A stretch of DNA of 64,000 nt from Rhizobiaceae bacterium MnEN-MB40S (GCA_024343425.1 BRLC01000013.1:152936-216935), one strand, 5' to 3'; positions 55,230 to 63,963 are shown, numbered from the stretch's first letter. Translations and numbers: made by a program. The notes: generated from the letters alone by a model not told the origin.

Positions 55230-55778
55230 CTATTGCCCGTGCCCGTAACTGCGACTGAGAAATTCCTCGGCGAAGGACAGGGCAAGGAGCGCGAAGCCGA
55301 CCGGCATCACGATTTGCGGTATCCACAGGGGCGTAGTGGAAGCAAAAGCCGAACCGGAATTGAATAGCAGGCTGAGCGCCCAGGTCTGATAGCCCGCATA
55401 GGCGGAAAAACCGGCAAGCGCGAGACTGGCGAGGCTGGCCGCGGCCAGGGAGAACCGGCGTCCGCGCCGCCCCATGACGCCGAGCCCGAAATCGATCCGC
55501 AGCAGGGCGCCGGAGCGGTGGGTGTAGACCAGGCCCGCGAGAATGACGAATGCGAACCCGTAGCCTGAATATTCGTCGGCGATGAGCGTCGAAACGCCGA
55601 AAAAGTATCGGCTGACGATTTCGACATTCATCAGGCAGAAGACAAGGACGAGCACGATAATGGCGGCGCCGAGCAGCGCTCCCGCAAGAAGATCCAGCGC
55701 CCGGCGAAGGCCGCGCAGCCATAGAGGCAGCGCGGACTCCGTCATTTCGGACCCGGTCGGTTTGGCGGGTTCAGCCAC
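55230..55778 (-). CDS. dctQ: TRAP transporter small permease DctQ
   Basis: 182 residues starting at GTG 55778; ATG 55745 is an alternative that removes 11 residues. Four membrane helices fit the DctQ plan (LLGAAIIVLVLVFCLMNVEI, then DEYSGYGFAFVILAGLVYTHRSGALLRID, of which the YSGYGFAF and HRSGALLRID parts are family-typical). Partner of dctM and dctP in the same operon. Confidence 0.92.
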   Translation of the reverse strand: MAEPAKPTGSEMTESALPLWLRGLRRALDLLAGALLGAAIIVLVLVFCLMNVEIVSRYFFGVSTLIADEYSGYGFAFVILAGLVYTHRSGALLRIDFGLGVMGRRGRRFSLAAASLASLALAGFSAYAGYQTWALSLLFNSGSAFASTTPLWIPQIVMPVGFALLALSFAEEFLSRSYGHGQ

Positions 55779-55791
55779 GGTCCCGTCCGTC

Positions 55792-56784
55792 CTACAGCGC
55801 GCAAGCGGCGCTGACCCGGTCCAGAAGCTTGCCGGCGATCTCGCCGTTGGCGTCGGCCCATGCCTGCCATATCGCCCTGGTGCTTTCCTTGGCGGAAGCG
55901 AAATCGGCGTCGGCGGGCGTCAGCAGCGTCATGCCTTCGGCCGTGAGCTTGGTTTCGGCTTCGCCGGCCGCCGCGTCGATCGCCGCGCGGAACTTGTCCT
56001 GCCAGGCGTTCGCGGTCTCGGTCAGAACGGTCTGAGTTTCGGGCGACAGCGCCCCGAACGCCTTTTCGTTCACCGCGATGAGCTGGTCGGTCATGGTGAA
56101 GTTGAGCATGTATCCGTAATCCACCACCTCGTAGAACTTCCAGTCATAGGCCGGGATCACGGCGGTGATCGCGCCGTCGACGACGCCGCGCTGCAAGGCC
56201 GGGATCACCTCGGCAGGCGTTATCGCAACGCCGGAAGCGCCCATGAGGTCGAGCATTTCCACCTGCATCTTGTTCCAGGTGCGCACCTTGCGGCCTTTCA
56301 GATCGCTGATCTGGTCAACCTTGTCGCGCAGCCAGACCTGCTGCGGCGGCATCGTCCAGCCCGTCAGCGCCCGGACCTTGAACTTGTCCTGCAGGCGCTC
56401 GTTGAAGATCGGCAGGGCTTCGTCGATGGCCGTGTAGAACTGGTCCGTCGAGGTGCAGATGAAGGGCAGACCGAACACGGTCAGTTCGGGAACCTCGCCG
56501 GCGACGGGGCCGATGGCGAGATCGGCGATCTGGATCTGGTCAGTGGCGAGCGCGCGCAGGATATCCGTGTTCTTGTAGGGTAGCTCGCCCGACGAAAAGA
56601 CGTCGATGACGAGTTCGCCGTTGGTCGCTTTCGCGACGTCGCTGGCGAATTCCCGGTAGAGTTCCGTCGGCTTGTCATTGGCGCCGAACGGCGTGAACAG
56701 AGACCATTTGGTTTCGGCCATAGCCTGGCCGGACAACGCGGAAAAGGCTGCGCCCGCGATCAGCGCGTATTTCCAGAAATTCAA
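55792..56784 (-). CDS. dctP: TRAP transporter substrate-binding protein DctP
   Basis: 330 residues from TTG 56784, chosen because GGGAGGAA lies 8 bp upstream and it puts the signal peptide (NFWKYALIAGAAFSALSGQAMA) at the N-terminus. The frame extends upstream to 56841 but without support. DctP motifs: GELPYKNTDILRALATDQIQ, the carboxylate-binding Arg region LKGRKVRTWNKMQVEMLDLMG (arginine at about 156), and EVIPALQRGVVDGAI. Periplasmic receptor for a carboxylate, likely a sugar acid given the lactonase and SorC regulator. Confidence 0.93.
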   Translation of the reverse strand: MNFWKYALIAGAAFSALSGQAMAETKWSLFTPFGANDKPTELYREFASDVAKATNGELVIDVFSSGELPYKNTDILRALATDQIQIADLAIGPVAGEVPELTVFGLPFICTSTDQFYTAIDEALPIFNERLQDKFKVRALTGWTMPPQQVWLRDKVDQISDLKGRKVRTWNKMQVEMLDLMGASGVAITPAEVIPALQRGVVDGAITAVIPAYDWKFYEVVDYGYMLNFTMTDQLIAVNEKAFGALSPETQTVLTETANAWQDKFRAAIDAAAGEAETKLTAEGMTLLTPADADFASAKESTRAIWQAWADANGEIAGKLLDRVSAACAL

Positions 56785-56894
56785 TTTCCATTCCTCCCTT
56801 GTGAAGTCCCGGTGAGCCGCCGGTTGTTGCTGGCAACACACCGGTCAGCAGGCCTCAGCCTCCCATGTAAACCATCGGGACAGGTCAAACTAAA

Positions 56895-56908
56895 CGATCA
56901 ATTGATCG
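56895..56908. promoter_or_regulatory. 14-bp perfect palindrome between dctP and the SorC-type regulator
   Basis: CGATCAATTGATCG is fully self-complementary, and GATAGTCGATAT beside it holds a further half-site. It lies 111 bp upstream of dctP and 174 bp upstream of the regulator start, so it is well placed to control both. Confidence 0.6.
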
Positions 56909-57081
56909 ATAGTCGATATATTTATCTTTTTGTGCTATGAAGTCAATTCATCGTTTCACCTGTCCGTGGACGGCCGGCAAAAGACTTGCCGTTCCCGGTT
57001 ACGGTGTTACAAAAAGCCCTCACGGAGAAATTCCTGCCTCGGGCGATCGAAGGGCCGGCTGAAGGCCCGCAGGTGTCGACA

Positions 57082-58041
57082 ATGAAGAACGGCAACAGCG
57101 AAACGCAAACCGACAGGCGGCTGGACCTCGCCGCCCGGGCGGCGTGGATGTCCTATGCCCGCAACCGCACGCAGGACCAGATAGCGCAGGAACTGCAGGT
57201 CTCGCGCCAGGTCGTCCAGCGCCTGATGGCGCTCGCCCACAAGGCCGGCCTGATCGAATTCCGGCTCAACCACGCTTTGACCGAATGCATAGAGCTGGCG
57301 GAGCGGCTGAAGGAGCAGTTCGGCCTGCACTATTGCGAGGTGTCGCCGAGCGAGTCGGGTTCGGTGGAAGACCTGGCGTCCGTCGGCGCTCTCGCCGCCC
57401 GTTATCTTGAGACTGTCCTGCAATCGCGGGAATCCATGACGATCGGCGTCGGCAACGGCAAGACGATGCGGCAGGTCTCCGAACATCTCGCGCGCCTCGA
57501 CAGACCCGATTGCCGCTGCGTTTCAATGATGGGCAATCTCACCCGAAGCGGCAAGGCCAGCAATTACGATGTGGTGACGTGGATCGCCGATCTTCTGGGC
57601 GCAGACTGTTATCCGCGACCGATGCCGGTGATCACCGAGACCGAGCAGGAACGCGCGGTGCTTCAGGCGCAGGCGGGCTATGCCCGGCTCAGCGACATCG
57701 TCGCGCAGGCCGACCTGTTGATCATGGGCATCGGCTACTGGGGAAGAGGCGGGTCGCTTGTCACGGACGGCTACATCACCGAGGACGAGGCGCGTGAGGC
57801 CGTGCGCGCCGGCGCCGTGGGAGAGTTCCTCGGTTTCGCCATCGACGCGAAGGGGCGCGTGATCGACGCCGATTATCACGCGCGCCTGACGTCCTATCTG
57901 CCGAAGCCGGACGAGAGCCGGCCGGTCGTCATCGTCGCCTCCGGAGAACTTCGCGCGCCTGCCGTCAAGGCGGCGTTCGCCGGACGCCTCGCCAACAGCC
58001 TGATCACCGACGAGAACACCGCGCGGCTTCTCCTGGCGTGA
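57082..58041 (+). CDS. SorC/DeoR-type sugar-binding transcriptional regulator
   Basis: 319 residues from ATG 57082; the frame opens earlier at 56986 but that stretch looks like leader. N-terminal HTH (AAWMSYARNRTQDQIAQELQVSRQVVQRLMALAHKAGLI, about 17-55; core IAQELQVSRQVVQRLM) and a C-terminal SorC sugar-binding domain (GVGNGKTMRQV near 117, LIMGIGYWGRGGSLVTDGYI, FLGFAIDAKGRVID). Members bind sugar phosphates. Divergent from the TRAP operon and likely its regulator. Confidence 0.9.
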   Translation: MKNGNSETQTDRRLDLAARAAWMSYARNRTQDQIAQELQVSRQVVQRLMALAHKAGLIEFRLNHALTECIELAERLKEQFGLHYCEVSPSESGSVEDLASVGALAARYLETVLQSRESMTIGVGNGKTMRQVSEHLARLDRPDCRCVSMMGNLTRSGKASNYDVVTWIADLLGADCYPRPMPVITETEQERAVLQAQAGYARLSDIVAQADLLIMGIGYWGRGGSLVTDGYITEDEAREAVRAGAVGEFLGFAIDAKGRVIDADYHARLTSYLPKPDESRPVVIVASGELRAPAVKAAFAGRLANSLITDENTARLLLA

Positions 58042-58077
58042 CTTACCGCCCAGGTCCTGGAGTCGATTTTCCACACC

Positions 58078-58139
58078 GCGAGCCATTCGTTGCGGAAGTC
58101 CTCGCGCTGCCTGAGGTCTTCGGGCGTGCCTTGGAACAC
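58078..58139 (-). pseudogene. Duplicated 3' end of livF
   Basis: 62 bp match the livF 3' end at 60260-60321 with 7 differences (about 89 percent identity). The frame encodes VFQGTPEDLRQREDFRNEWLAV, against VFEGTPADLRQREDIRNEWLAV in LivF (quoted as two short comparisons). The LivF stop is not part of the copy. It lies just after the SorC gene and marks the left edge of the OmpA block. Confidence 0.85.
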
Positions 58140-58248
58140 GTCAACCGACCGCGCTGGCCGGCAATGCGGACGAAGTGAGAATTCGCTGCGGCTGCGCAAA
58201 TGGCTGCTTTGCCGAGAGTTTCCCCGTCTCCTTTGCTTGTGGCCTCAA

Positions 58249-58608
58249 TTACTCCGTTGCCGCGGCCGCGGGAGCTGTTGTTGGCCGAATTGAGGTGTCA
58301 GGTGTCTGGGCATTTTGGATGATCAGTCCCACCAAGGCCAGACCGCCGACCGCTGCAAGCATTAATCCCAACGGTGCGAGGCCGATCAATCGCTTGCGCC
58401 AGCGTTTGTCTGGCCCAACGAACCCTGCCGCAGCGGCAACCAGCGCCACCGCAAGCGCGGTGATCTGCCATTTGAAGAAAACATCCAACCGTTTGAATCC
58501 AGTGTCGATGTTTCTTGGTCCCTCAATGTCGGAAGTCGAAACATAGGAGCCTATCTGGAGTGCGATCCAAAACGCGAGCAAAACCAAGACGACGCGCAGT
58601 CCCGACAT
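58249..58608 (-). CDS. Small membrane protein
   Basis: 119 residues from ATG 58608, with GGAGATTGACC just upstream. Three hydrophobic segments at about 4-22, 50-65 and 78-98 (LRVVLVLLAFWIALQIGSYV first) predict an inner-membrane protein. The C-terminus is Ala/Thr/Pro rich. No family recognised. Last gene of the three-gene OmpA unit, starting 3 bp after the preceding stop. Confidence 0.65.
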   Translation of the reverse strand: MSGLRVVLVLLAFWIALQIGSYVSTSDIEGPRNIDTGFKRLDVFFKWQITALAVALVAAAAGFVGPDKRWRKRLIGLAPLGLMLAAVGGLALVGLIIQNAQTPDTSIRPTTAPAAAATE

Positions 58609-58611
58609 CGG

Positions 58612-58782
58612 TCAATCTCCTTGCCGGTAGCTGTCGAGCTTGCCACTATTCGACACATACACAATCGCGCTGGATTTCTCCTGCTTTCCCGGAAAAATTG
58701 CATCGCCCCGGAGTGCACCGGCCGATGCGGGTAACAAAGCCATAGCGCATGCTCCCAGCCCAAACGCAATCAGCCTGTGCAT
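58612..58782 (-). CDS. 56-residue exported peptide
   Basis: ATG 58782 to stop 58612 encodes 56 residues. MHRLIAFGLGACAMALLPASAGA is a signal peptide, leaving about 33 mature residues (LRGDAIFPGKQEKSSAIVYV, then SNSGKLDSYRQGD). Its start overlaps the end of the OmpA-family gene by 13 bp, and its stop is 3 bp before the next start, where its last codons carry GGAGA for that gene. Position and overlap argue for a real gene despite its size. Function unknown. Confidence 0.6.
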   Translation of the reverse strand: MHRLIAFGLGACAMALLPASAGALRGDAIFPGKQEKSSAIVYVSNSGKLDSYRQGD

Positions 58783-59999
58783 TGCACCTCAACCCGCCGA
58801 TTCAATGATCGCCCGGCCTCATCGGCGTTGCTTGCAATAGGCTCGTCCTCGCCGCGCCCGGCCGCGGTGATCGTTGCCGCGTTCAACCCCAAAGCGGCAA
58901 GCGCTTTCGCAACCGATGCCGCCCGGCGTTCGGAAAGGTCGCGGTTATAGTCTTCAGCGCCTTCACTGGAGGAATGGCCAACAATTGTGACCGCGTCTGC
59001 GCCATCTGCCCGCAGACCTTCATAAAGATCGGCAAGAACAACGCTGGACGATGGCCGGATAACATCGCTGTCAAAATCAAACTGAATGCCGTGCACGATT
59101 GATCCACAGCCCAATTTGGGTGGCTCGGGTGCAAGACAGGATGCCGCCTTGCCCAATGAAGCGCCATTATATGGGCTGAACGGAGCGCCGTTCGTTGATC
59201 GCAACCCTTGAATCGAACCATCATCCCTCGCCAGCAAAACAAATTGCGAGGGAATTCCGGCCGCATTCTCACCAAGTGCACGAAGAACATTGCCAGACAC
59301 CGTGCCGGTCAACATCGACTCGCCGTCATAGCAACCGGTCACCGTCGCACCGTTTTGCTCCAACTCCAGTTTCACCCCGCGGCCTGTCCAGACGCCCTGG
59401 AAACCTTCAGATACAGGTGCTTCGTCCTGAACACCCGTGCCAATCAGTTCAGAGAACTCCAGAAAGCTCTTGTCTGTCTGAACGTCGATTCCGCCCTGTA
59501 ACACGACACGGACCCATTGCACCTTGGGCTGGTTGGCCTCCAATGTCAGCGGAGTCACCTGGTCGTCCTCGGTATGTGTCTCAAGCACACCGGACGCCAG
59601 CGGCACGAATGGACCTTCCGGTCCTTCGGATGATCCGGAAACCGTGACATTCTTGAAGAACGTTTGTGAAGGGCTTGGCGTCTCCTGGATACTTGGAACG
59701 AAAAATCCCGAGAATTTTGTTGGCGCGGGCAGAGCATAGTGGAAAGCAACACTTTGTTCCGCCGTCGCTGGTTTGCGCATCGCCGCAAATTTGACAGGGT
59801 TGCCATCAATCAGTGCGATGGCGTGCTCTGGTCCGACACGCAGAACTTCCGCGTCTTGACCCGGCTCCAACGGCAGCGCGCCTTGCGCGAAGCTCAGCAA
59901 ATCTGTGCCTGAAGCCGTCTCGGCCATCACTGGGCCGATTGCAAATGTGACAAAAAAGGCTGCCGCCCCCACCGGCGCCAAAAAGGGAATACGCTGCAT
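58770..59999 (-). CDS. OmpA-family envelope protein with N-terminal beta domains
   Basis: 409 residues from ATG 59999. The signal peptide ends near VMAE-TA (about residue 26). About 40-215 forms a jelly-roll-like region, then a lipocalin-like strand set (GVWTGRGVKLELEQNGATVTG). The C-terminal OmpA domain (about 300-405) binds peptidoglycan: IQFDFDSDVIRPSSSVVLADL, TIVGHSSSEGAEDYNRDLSERRA and GRGEDEPIASNADEAGRSLNRRVEV carry the conserved Asp and Arg. First gene of a three-gene unit. Confidence 0.88.
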   Translation of the reverse strand: MQRIPFLAPVGAAAFFVTFAIGPVMAETASGTDLLSFAQGALPLEPGQDAEVLRVGPEHAIALIDGNPVKFAAMRKPATAEQSVAFHYALPAPTKFSGFFVPSIQETPSPSQTFFKNVTVSGSSEGPEGPFVPLASGVLETHTEDDQVTPLTLEANQPKVQWVRVVLQGGIDVQTDKSFLEFSELIGTGVQDEAPVSEGFQGVWTGRGVKLELEQNGATVTGCYDGESMLTGTVSGNVLRALGENAAGIPSQFVLLARDDGSIQGLRSTNGAPFSPYNGASLGKAASCLAPEPPKLGCGSIVHGIQFDFDSDVIRPSSSVVLADLYEGLRADGADAVTIVGHSSSEGAEDYNRDLSERRAASVAKALAALGLNAATITAAGRGEDEPIASNADEAGRSLNRRVEVQCTG

Positions 60000-60252
60000 T
60001 GTGGTCCGCCTTGCCAAACTCACTTCAATCAGTGGCAGCGATGAAAGCACATTTCTCAAACGCCCACAAACGTTCCAGCTGATGCACATCCCAGCCAAAG
60101 CTCAAATAGCGGACGTTCGTTCTCTGCGCAGCATTGGTGAATATGGGCTCAAAGCAGCCGGCTGCCCCCGCAGGCCAGATCACCCTCCCGGGAGCCAAAG
60201 CAGACACTGAAGCTCCACACGCCGTCGGAATTCACACTCCCGAAAACGCGCC

Positions 60253-60954
60253 TTAGACGGCGAGCCATTCGTTGCGGATGTCCTCGCGCTGGCGGAGGTC
60301 GGCGGGGGTGCCTTCGAACACCACTTCGCCGTGCCCCATGACATAGACCCGGTGGGCGATGTCGAGGGCGATGGCGAGCTTCTGTTCGACGAGGAGGATC
60401 GCAACGTCGCGCCGTGCGATCTCCTTGACGAGTTCGGCGACGCGCTGGACCATCTGCGGCGACAGGCCTTCGGTCGGTTCGTCGATCATGATCAGATCGG
60501 GATCGCCCATCAGGGTGCGGCAGATCGTGAGCATCTGCTGCTCGCCGCCCGACAGCACGCTCGCCTCGACGTCCGCCCGGGTTTTCAGGTTCTCGAACAT
60601 GTCGAACATGTTTTCCATGGACCAGCGTCCGGCGCCGTCCTTCTGGCGGAACTTCAGCCCCAGGCTGAGGTTCTGGCGGGTCGTGAGGCCCGGAAAGATG
60701 TCCCGGTTTTCCGGCACGTAGCCGATGCCCATATTCGCCACTTCATAGGCCTTGGAGCCGGCGATCTCGACGCCCTTGAACCTGACCGAGCCGTGCGGCT
60801 CGACCTCGCCCATGATCGCCTTGCAAGTCGTGGAGCGGCCGACGCCATTGCGCCCGAGCAGGGCGACGATCTCGCCTTGCGCGATCTCCATGTTGATGCC
60901 CTGCAGGATGTGCGACTTGCCGTAGTAGGCGTGCATGTCTGTAACGGTGAGCAT
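60253..60954 (-). CDS. livF: Branched-chain amino acid-type ABC transporter ATPase LivF
   Basis: 233 residues from ATG 60954, overlapping the livG stop by one base. Walker A reads GRNGVGRSTT with Arg in place of the usual Lys. The signature LSGGEQQML, Walker B DLIMIDEPTEGL and H-loop-like LLVEQKLAIALDIAHRV are in place, although the H-loop His is replaced by Lys or Gln at EQ. The ending GTPADLRQREDIRNEWLAV is family-typical. Energises the transporter formed by livH and livM. Last gene of the operon, and its 3' end is copied at 58.1 kb. Confidence 0.93.
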   Translation of the reverse strand: MLTVTDMHAYYGKSHILQGINMEIAQGEIVALLGRNGVGRSTTCKAIMGEVEPHGSVRFKGVEIAGSKAYEVANMGIGYVPENRDIFPGLTTRQNLSLGLKFRQKDGAGRWSMENMFDMFENLKTRADVEASVLSGGEQQMLTICRTLMGDPDLIMIDEPTEGLSPQMVQRVAELVKEIARRDVAILLVEQKLAIALDIAHRVYVMGHGEVVFEGTPADLRQREDIRNEWLAV

Positions 60955-61715
60955 CAGTGTTCGGCCTCCAGGGCGGTTCCGAGATAGGCTTCCTGGACCT
61001 TCGGACTGCGGCGGACTTCTTCCGGAACGTCGCTGGCGATGATCTCGCCGTAGACGAGCACGCTGATCCTGTCGGCGAGGCCGAAGACAACGCCCATGTC
61101 GTGTTCGACCACCACCAGCGTGCGGCCCTCGGTGACCTTGCGGATCAGCTCGACGATGTAGTCGGTTTCCGAATGGCTCATGCCGGCCGTCGGCTCGTCG
61201 AGCATGATCACGTCCGCGCCGCCGGCGATGGTGATGCCGATCTCGAGCGCCCGCTGCTCCGCATAGGACAATAGGCCGGCCATGGTGTCGCGGCGGCCGG
61301 TCAGGTTGATCTGTTCGAGGATCTCCTCGGCCCCCTCGGTCAGCGACGGCTGGTTGTGCACGAGGTTCCAGAACGAGTATCCGTAGCCCTGCGGCCACAG
61401 GAGCGCGCAGCGGATATTCTCGAACACCGTCATCTTCGCGAAAATGTTGGTGATCTGGAACGACCGGCTGAGACCCATGCGATTGATCTGGTAGGGCGCC
61501 TTGCCTCTGAGATCCGCCCCGTGCAGCCGGATGCGGCCGGAGGTGATGGCGAAGCGGCCGGTGATCAGGTTGAACAGGGTGGATTTGCCGGCGCCGTTCG
61601 GCCCGATGATGGCGTGCCGCTCGCCGGCCGCGATGCTCAGATCCACGCCGCGAATGATCTCGATCCTGCCGAAACTCTTCGTCACGCCTTCCAGTTCGAG
61701 CGCTGGCGCCGTCAT
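60954..61715 (-). CDS. livG: Branched-chain amino acid-type ABC transporter ATPase LivG
   Basis: 253 residues from ATG 61715 behind AAGGAGGAT. Walker A is canonical (IIGPNGAGKSTLFNLITG, about 35-52). The signature is LLSYAEQRALEIG, with Ala where most LivG proteins have Gly. Walker B is VIMLDEPTAGMS and the switch His VVVEHDMGVVFGLADRISV. It overlaps livM by 4 bp in an ATGA. Likely imports an amino acid, amide or urea-like compound, but the substrate cannot be read from the ATPase. Confidence 0.95.
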   Translation of the reverse strand: MTAPALELEGVTKSFGRIEIIRGVDLSIAAGERHAIIGPNGAGKSTLFNLITGRFAITSGRIRLHGADLRGKAPYQINRMGLSRSFQITNIFAKMTVFENIRCALLWPQGYGYSFWNLVHNQPSLTEGAEEILEQINLTGRRDTMAGLLSYAEQRALEIGITIAGGADVIMLDEPTAGMSHSETDYIVELIRKVTEGRTLVVVEHDMGVVFGLADRISVLVYGEIIASDVPEEVRRSPKVQEAYLGTALEAEH

Positions 61716-63010
61716 GCCGATCCTCCTTCCGGTGTGTTGGCGTCGTTCCAGGCCACCCGCAACGCCGGCGCCGCGCGCCTCGTCAGCGCCAGGGCGACAG
61801 CCGTGACCGCGATCGCGACGACCCAGGGCAGAAGGGCGTGGCTGTCGAACGTCATCCAGTAGAGGCTCATTTCCTCGTCGCCCACCGATGCGTGGCGCAG
61901 GTGGAAGACCATCTCGATGAGGGCCGCGACGCCCAGCACGCCGATGAAGGCGGGGACGAAGCAGATCAGATAGGGCATGATCAGCCGGCTCGCCTTGCCG
62001 AGCCGTATCGCCGGCGCGTGCATCATGATGAGGCCGGCGATGCCGCCGGGAAAGAACATCACGGTCGCCAGGAACAGCAATCCGGCGTAAAAGCCCCACA
62101 ATTCGGTCTCCAGGCTCAGCACCGTCTGGACAAGGGTGAAGACCACGGTGCCGATGATCGGCCCGAAGAAATGGCCGACGCCGCCGAGGAAGGTGACCAG
62201 CAGGATGGTTCCCGACGTGGTGAGATTGAGATTTTCCTCCGTCAGGATCTCGTAGTTGATCGCGAACAGTCCGCCCGCGACGCCGGCGAAGAAGCCGGAC
62301 ACCACGAAGCTGTAGAAGCGCACCCAGCGGGACGAATAGCCGAGGAACTCGGCCCGCTCGGGGTTGTCGCGCACAGCGTTGGCCATGCGCCCCATCGGCG
62401 TGCGCGAGAACAGGTACATGAGGATGGCGGAGAGGAGCAGCCAGAAGGCGATCAGGTAGTAGACCTCCCGCTGGTAGAGAAACTCTATGCCGAAGAACGG
62501 CATGCCCACCGTGCGGTCCGCCGACACGCCTTCCTCGCCGCCGAAGAAGACGACGATGATCACCGAGCAGGCCGCGACAAGCTCGCCGATGCCGAGCGAG
62601 ATCATGGCGAAGATCGTTCCGGCGCGGCGGGTCGAGAAGCTGCCCACGATGATGGCCAGCGCCATGCCGCCAAGTCCGCCGAACAGCGGCAGGAAGGGCA
62701 GGGGCAGATAGTCGAAGAAACCCGCGACGTTCATGAGATGAACGCAGGCGAACCCGCCGACGCCCATATAGACCGCGTGTCCGAAGCTGAGCATCCCGCC
62801 CTGGCCCAGAAGCATGTTGTAGGCCAGCGCGAACACCATCGTGATCGACATCTGGTTCATGATGGTGATGGCGGAGTTCGAAGGAAAGATCACCGGCAGG
62901 ATGATGAGAAACAGCGCCGCCAGGATCCATGGCAGCTTGCCGATCACCATGCTTCCCGCGCGCATGCGCTGGCTGGGCCGGGTGGGATCCGTTGTGATAT
63001 CGTCCGTCAT
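61712..63010 (-). CDS. livM: Branched-chain amino acid-type ABC transporter permease LivM
   Basis: 432 residues, longer than the usual 320-360. The LivM core has SITMVFALAYNMLLGQGGMLSFGHAVYMGVGGF (about 55-87; GQGGMLSFGHA is the signature) and TPMGRMANAVRDNPERAEFLGY for the EAA-like ATPase contact (about 216-237). About 100 extra C-terminal residues add two more membrane helices after about residue 330. ATGA overlaps with livH and livG. Confidence 0.93.
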   Translation of the reverse strand: MTDDITTDPTRPSQRMRAGSMVIGKLPWILAALFLIILPVIFPSNSAITIMNQMSITMVFALAYNMLLGQGGMLSFGHAVYMGVGGFACVHLMNVAGFFDYLPLPFLPLFGGLGGMALAIIVGSFSTRRAGTIFAMISLGIGELVAACSVIIVVFFGGEEGVSADRTVGMPFFGIEFLYQREVYYLIAFWLLLSAILMYLFSRTPMGRMANAVRDNPERAEFLGYSSRWVRFYSFVVSGFFAGVAGGLFAINYEILTEENLNLTTSGTILLVTFLGGVGHFFGPIIGTVVFTLVQTVLSLETELWGFYAGLLFLATVMFFPGGIAGLIMMHAPAIRLGKASRLIMPYLICFVPAFIGVLGVAALIEMVFHLRHASVGDEEMSLYWMTFDSHALLPWVVAIAVTAVALALTRRAAPALRVAWNDANTPEGGSA

Positions 63011-63963
63011 ACGTCACGCTTTCCGAACAGGCCGCGCGGTCTGAAAATCAGGATCAGGACCATCAGCATATAGGGAAGGATGTCGGCGATCTGCGGCGAC
63101 GTCACCGTCCACAGGTCGCGCCAGGCGCTGTCCCAGATCGGCTCCGGCTTCGTGAAGCCGATCGCCGTCAGAAGGTCGGCCATCTCGAGATTGTAGGATT
63201 TGGCGAACGTCGTGATCCAGCCGATGAGGAGCGATGCGATCAGCGCCCCCCACAGGCTGCCGAGGCCGCCGATGACGATCGTCACGAAAATGATCGATCC
63301 AAGCACGAACGCCATTCCGGGAAAGGTGCCGAGAACGGGGCCTGCGATCACGCCCGCGACGCCGGCAAGCGCGGTTCCCGCGCCGAAGACGCCCATGAAG
63401 ACCAGCGGCACGTTGTGGCCGAGCGCTTCCACGGTTTTGGGGTAGCTGAGCGCCGCCTGGATGATCATTCCGATCCGGGTCCGCGTCAGCACATACAGAA
63501 GGCCGAGGAAGATCGCGATCGAAATGAAGATCATGAAGACCTTGTAGGCGGGGATGGAATTGCCGGCGATCGAGAAGGCGGTGAACTGGAGAACCTCCGG
63601 TATCCCGTAGGACACCTGGTTCTTGCCCCAGATGAACTGGACGATCTCCTCGATCAGCAGGGCAAGCCCGAAGGTGAAAATCAGCTCCGGCACATGGCCG
63701 TACTGGTGAACGCGCCTGAGGCCGTAGCGCTCGACGCCAGCGCCGGCGACGCCGACGATGAGGGGCGCAAGCACCAGGCCGATCCAGAAACCGGTGTACT
63801 GGCTTATCTGGTACCCGAAATAGGCGCCCAGCATGTAAAAGCTTGCATGGGCGAAGTTGAGCACGCCCATCATCGAGAAGATCAGCGTCAGGCCGGCCGA
63901 CAGCATGAACAGCAGCAGCCCTGTCACCAACCCGTCGATGAGGTTGACGAAGATGAGTTCCAC
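63007..63963 (-). CDS. livH: Branched-chain amino acid-type ABC transporter permease LivH
   Basis: 318 residues from GTG 63963, with GGGAGG 8 bp upstream. Motifs GLLLFMLSAGLTLIFSMMGVLNFAHASFYMLGAYFGY (about 14-50; LTLIFSMMGVLNFAHASF is diagnostic) and TRIGMIIQAALSYPKTVEALGHN for the ATPase contact. A periplasmic binding protein would be expected upstream, beyond the window edge. First visible gene of the operon. Confidence 0.95.
   Translation of the reverse strand: MELIFVNLIDGLVTGLLLFMLSAGLTLIFSMMGVLNFAHASFYMLGAYFGYQISQYTGFWIGLVLAPLIVGVAGAGVERYGLRRVHQYGHVPELIFTFGLALLIEEIVQFIWGKNQVSYGIPEVLQFTAFSIAGNSIPAYKVFMIFISIAIFLGLLYVLTRTRIGMIIQAALSYPKTVEALGHNVPLVFMGVFGAGTALAGVAGVIAGPVLGTFPGMAFVLGSIIFVTIVIGGLGSLWGALIASLLIGWITTFAKSYNLEMADLLTAIGFTKPEPIWDSAWRDLWTVTSPQIADILPYMLMVLILIFRPRGLFGKRDV

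Noticed and set aside
61838..63073. 411-residue open frame on the plus strand
   Set aside because: Antisense to livM, dominated by His, Glu, Asp and Arg as expected from a reverse-strand membrane protein gene.
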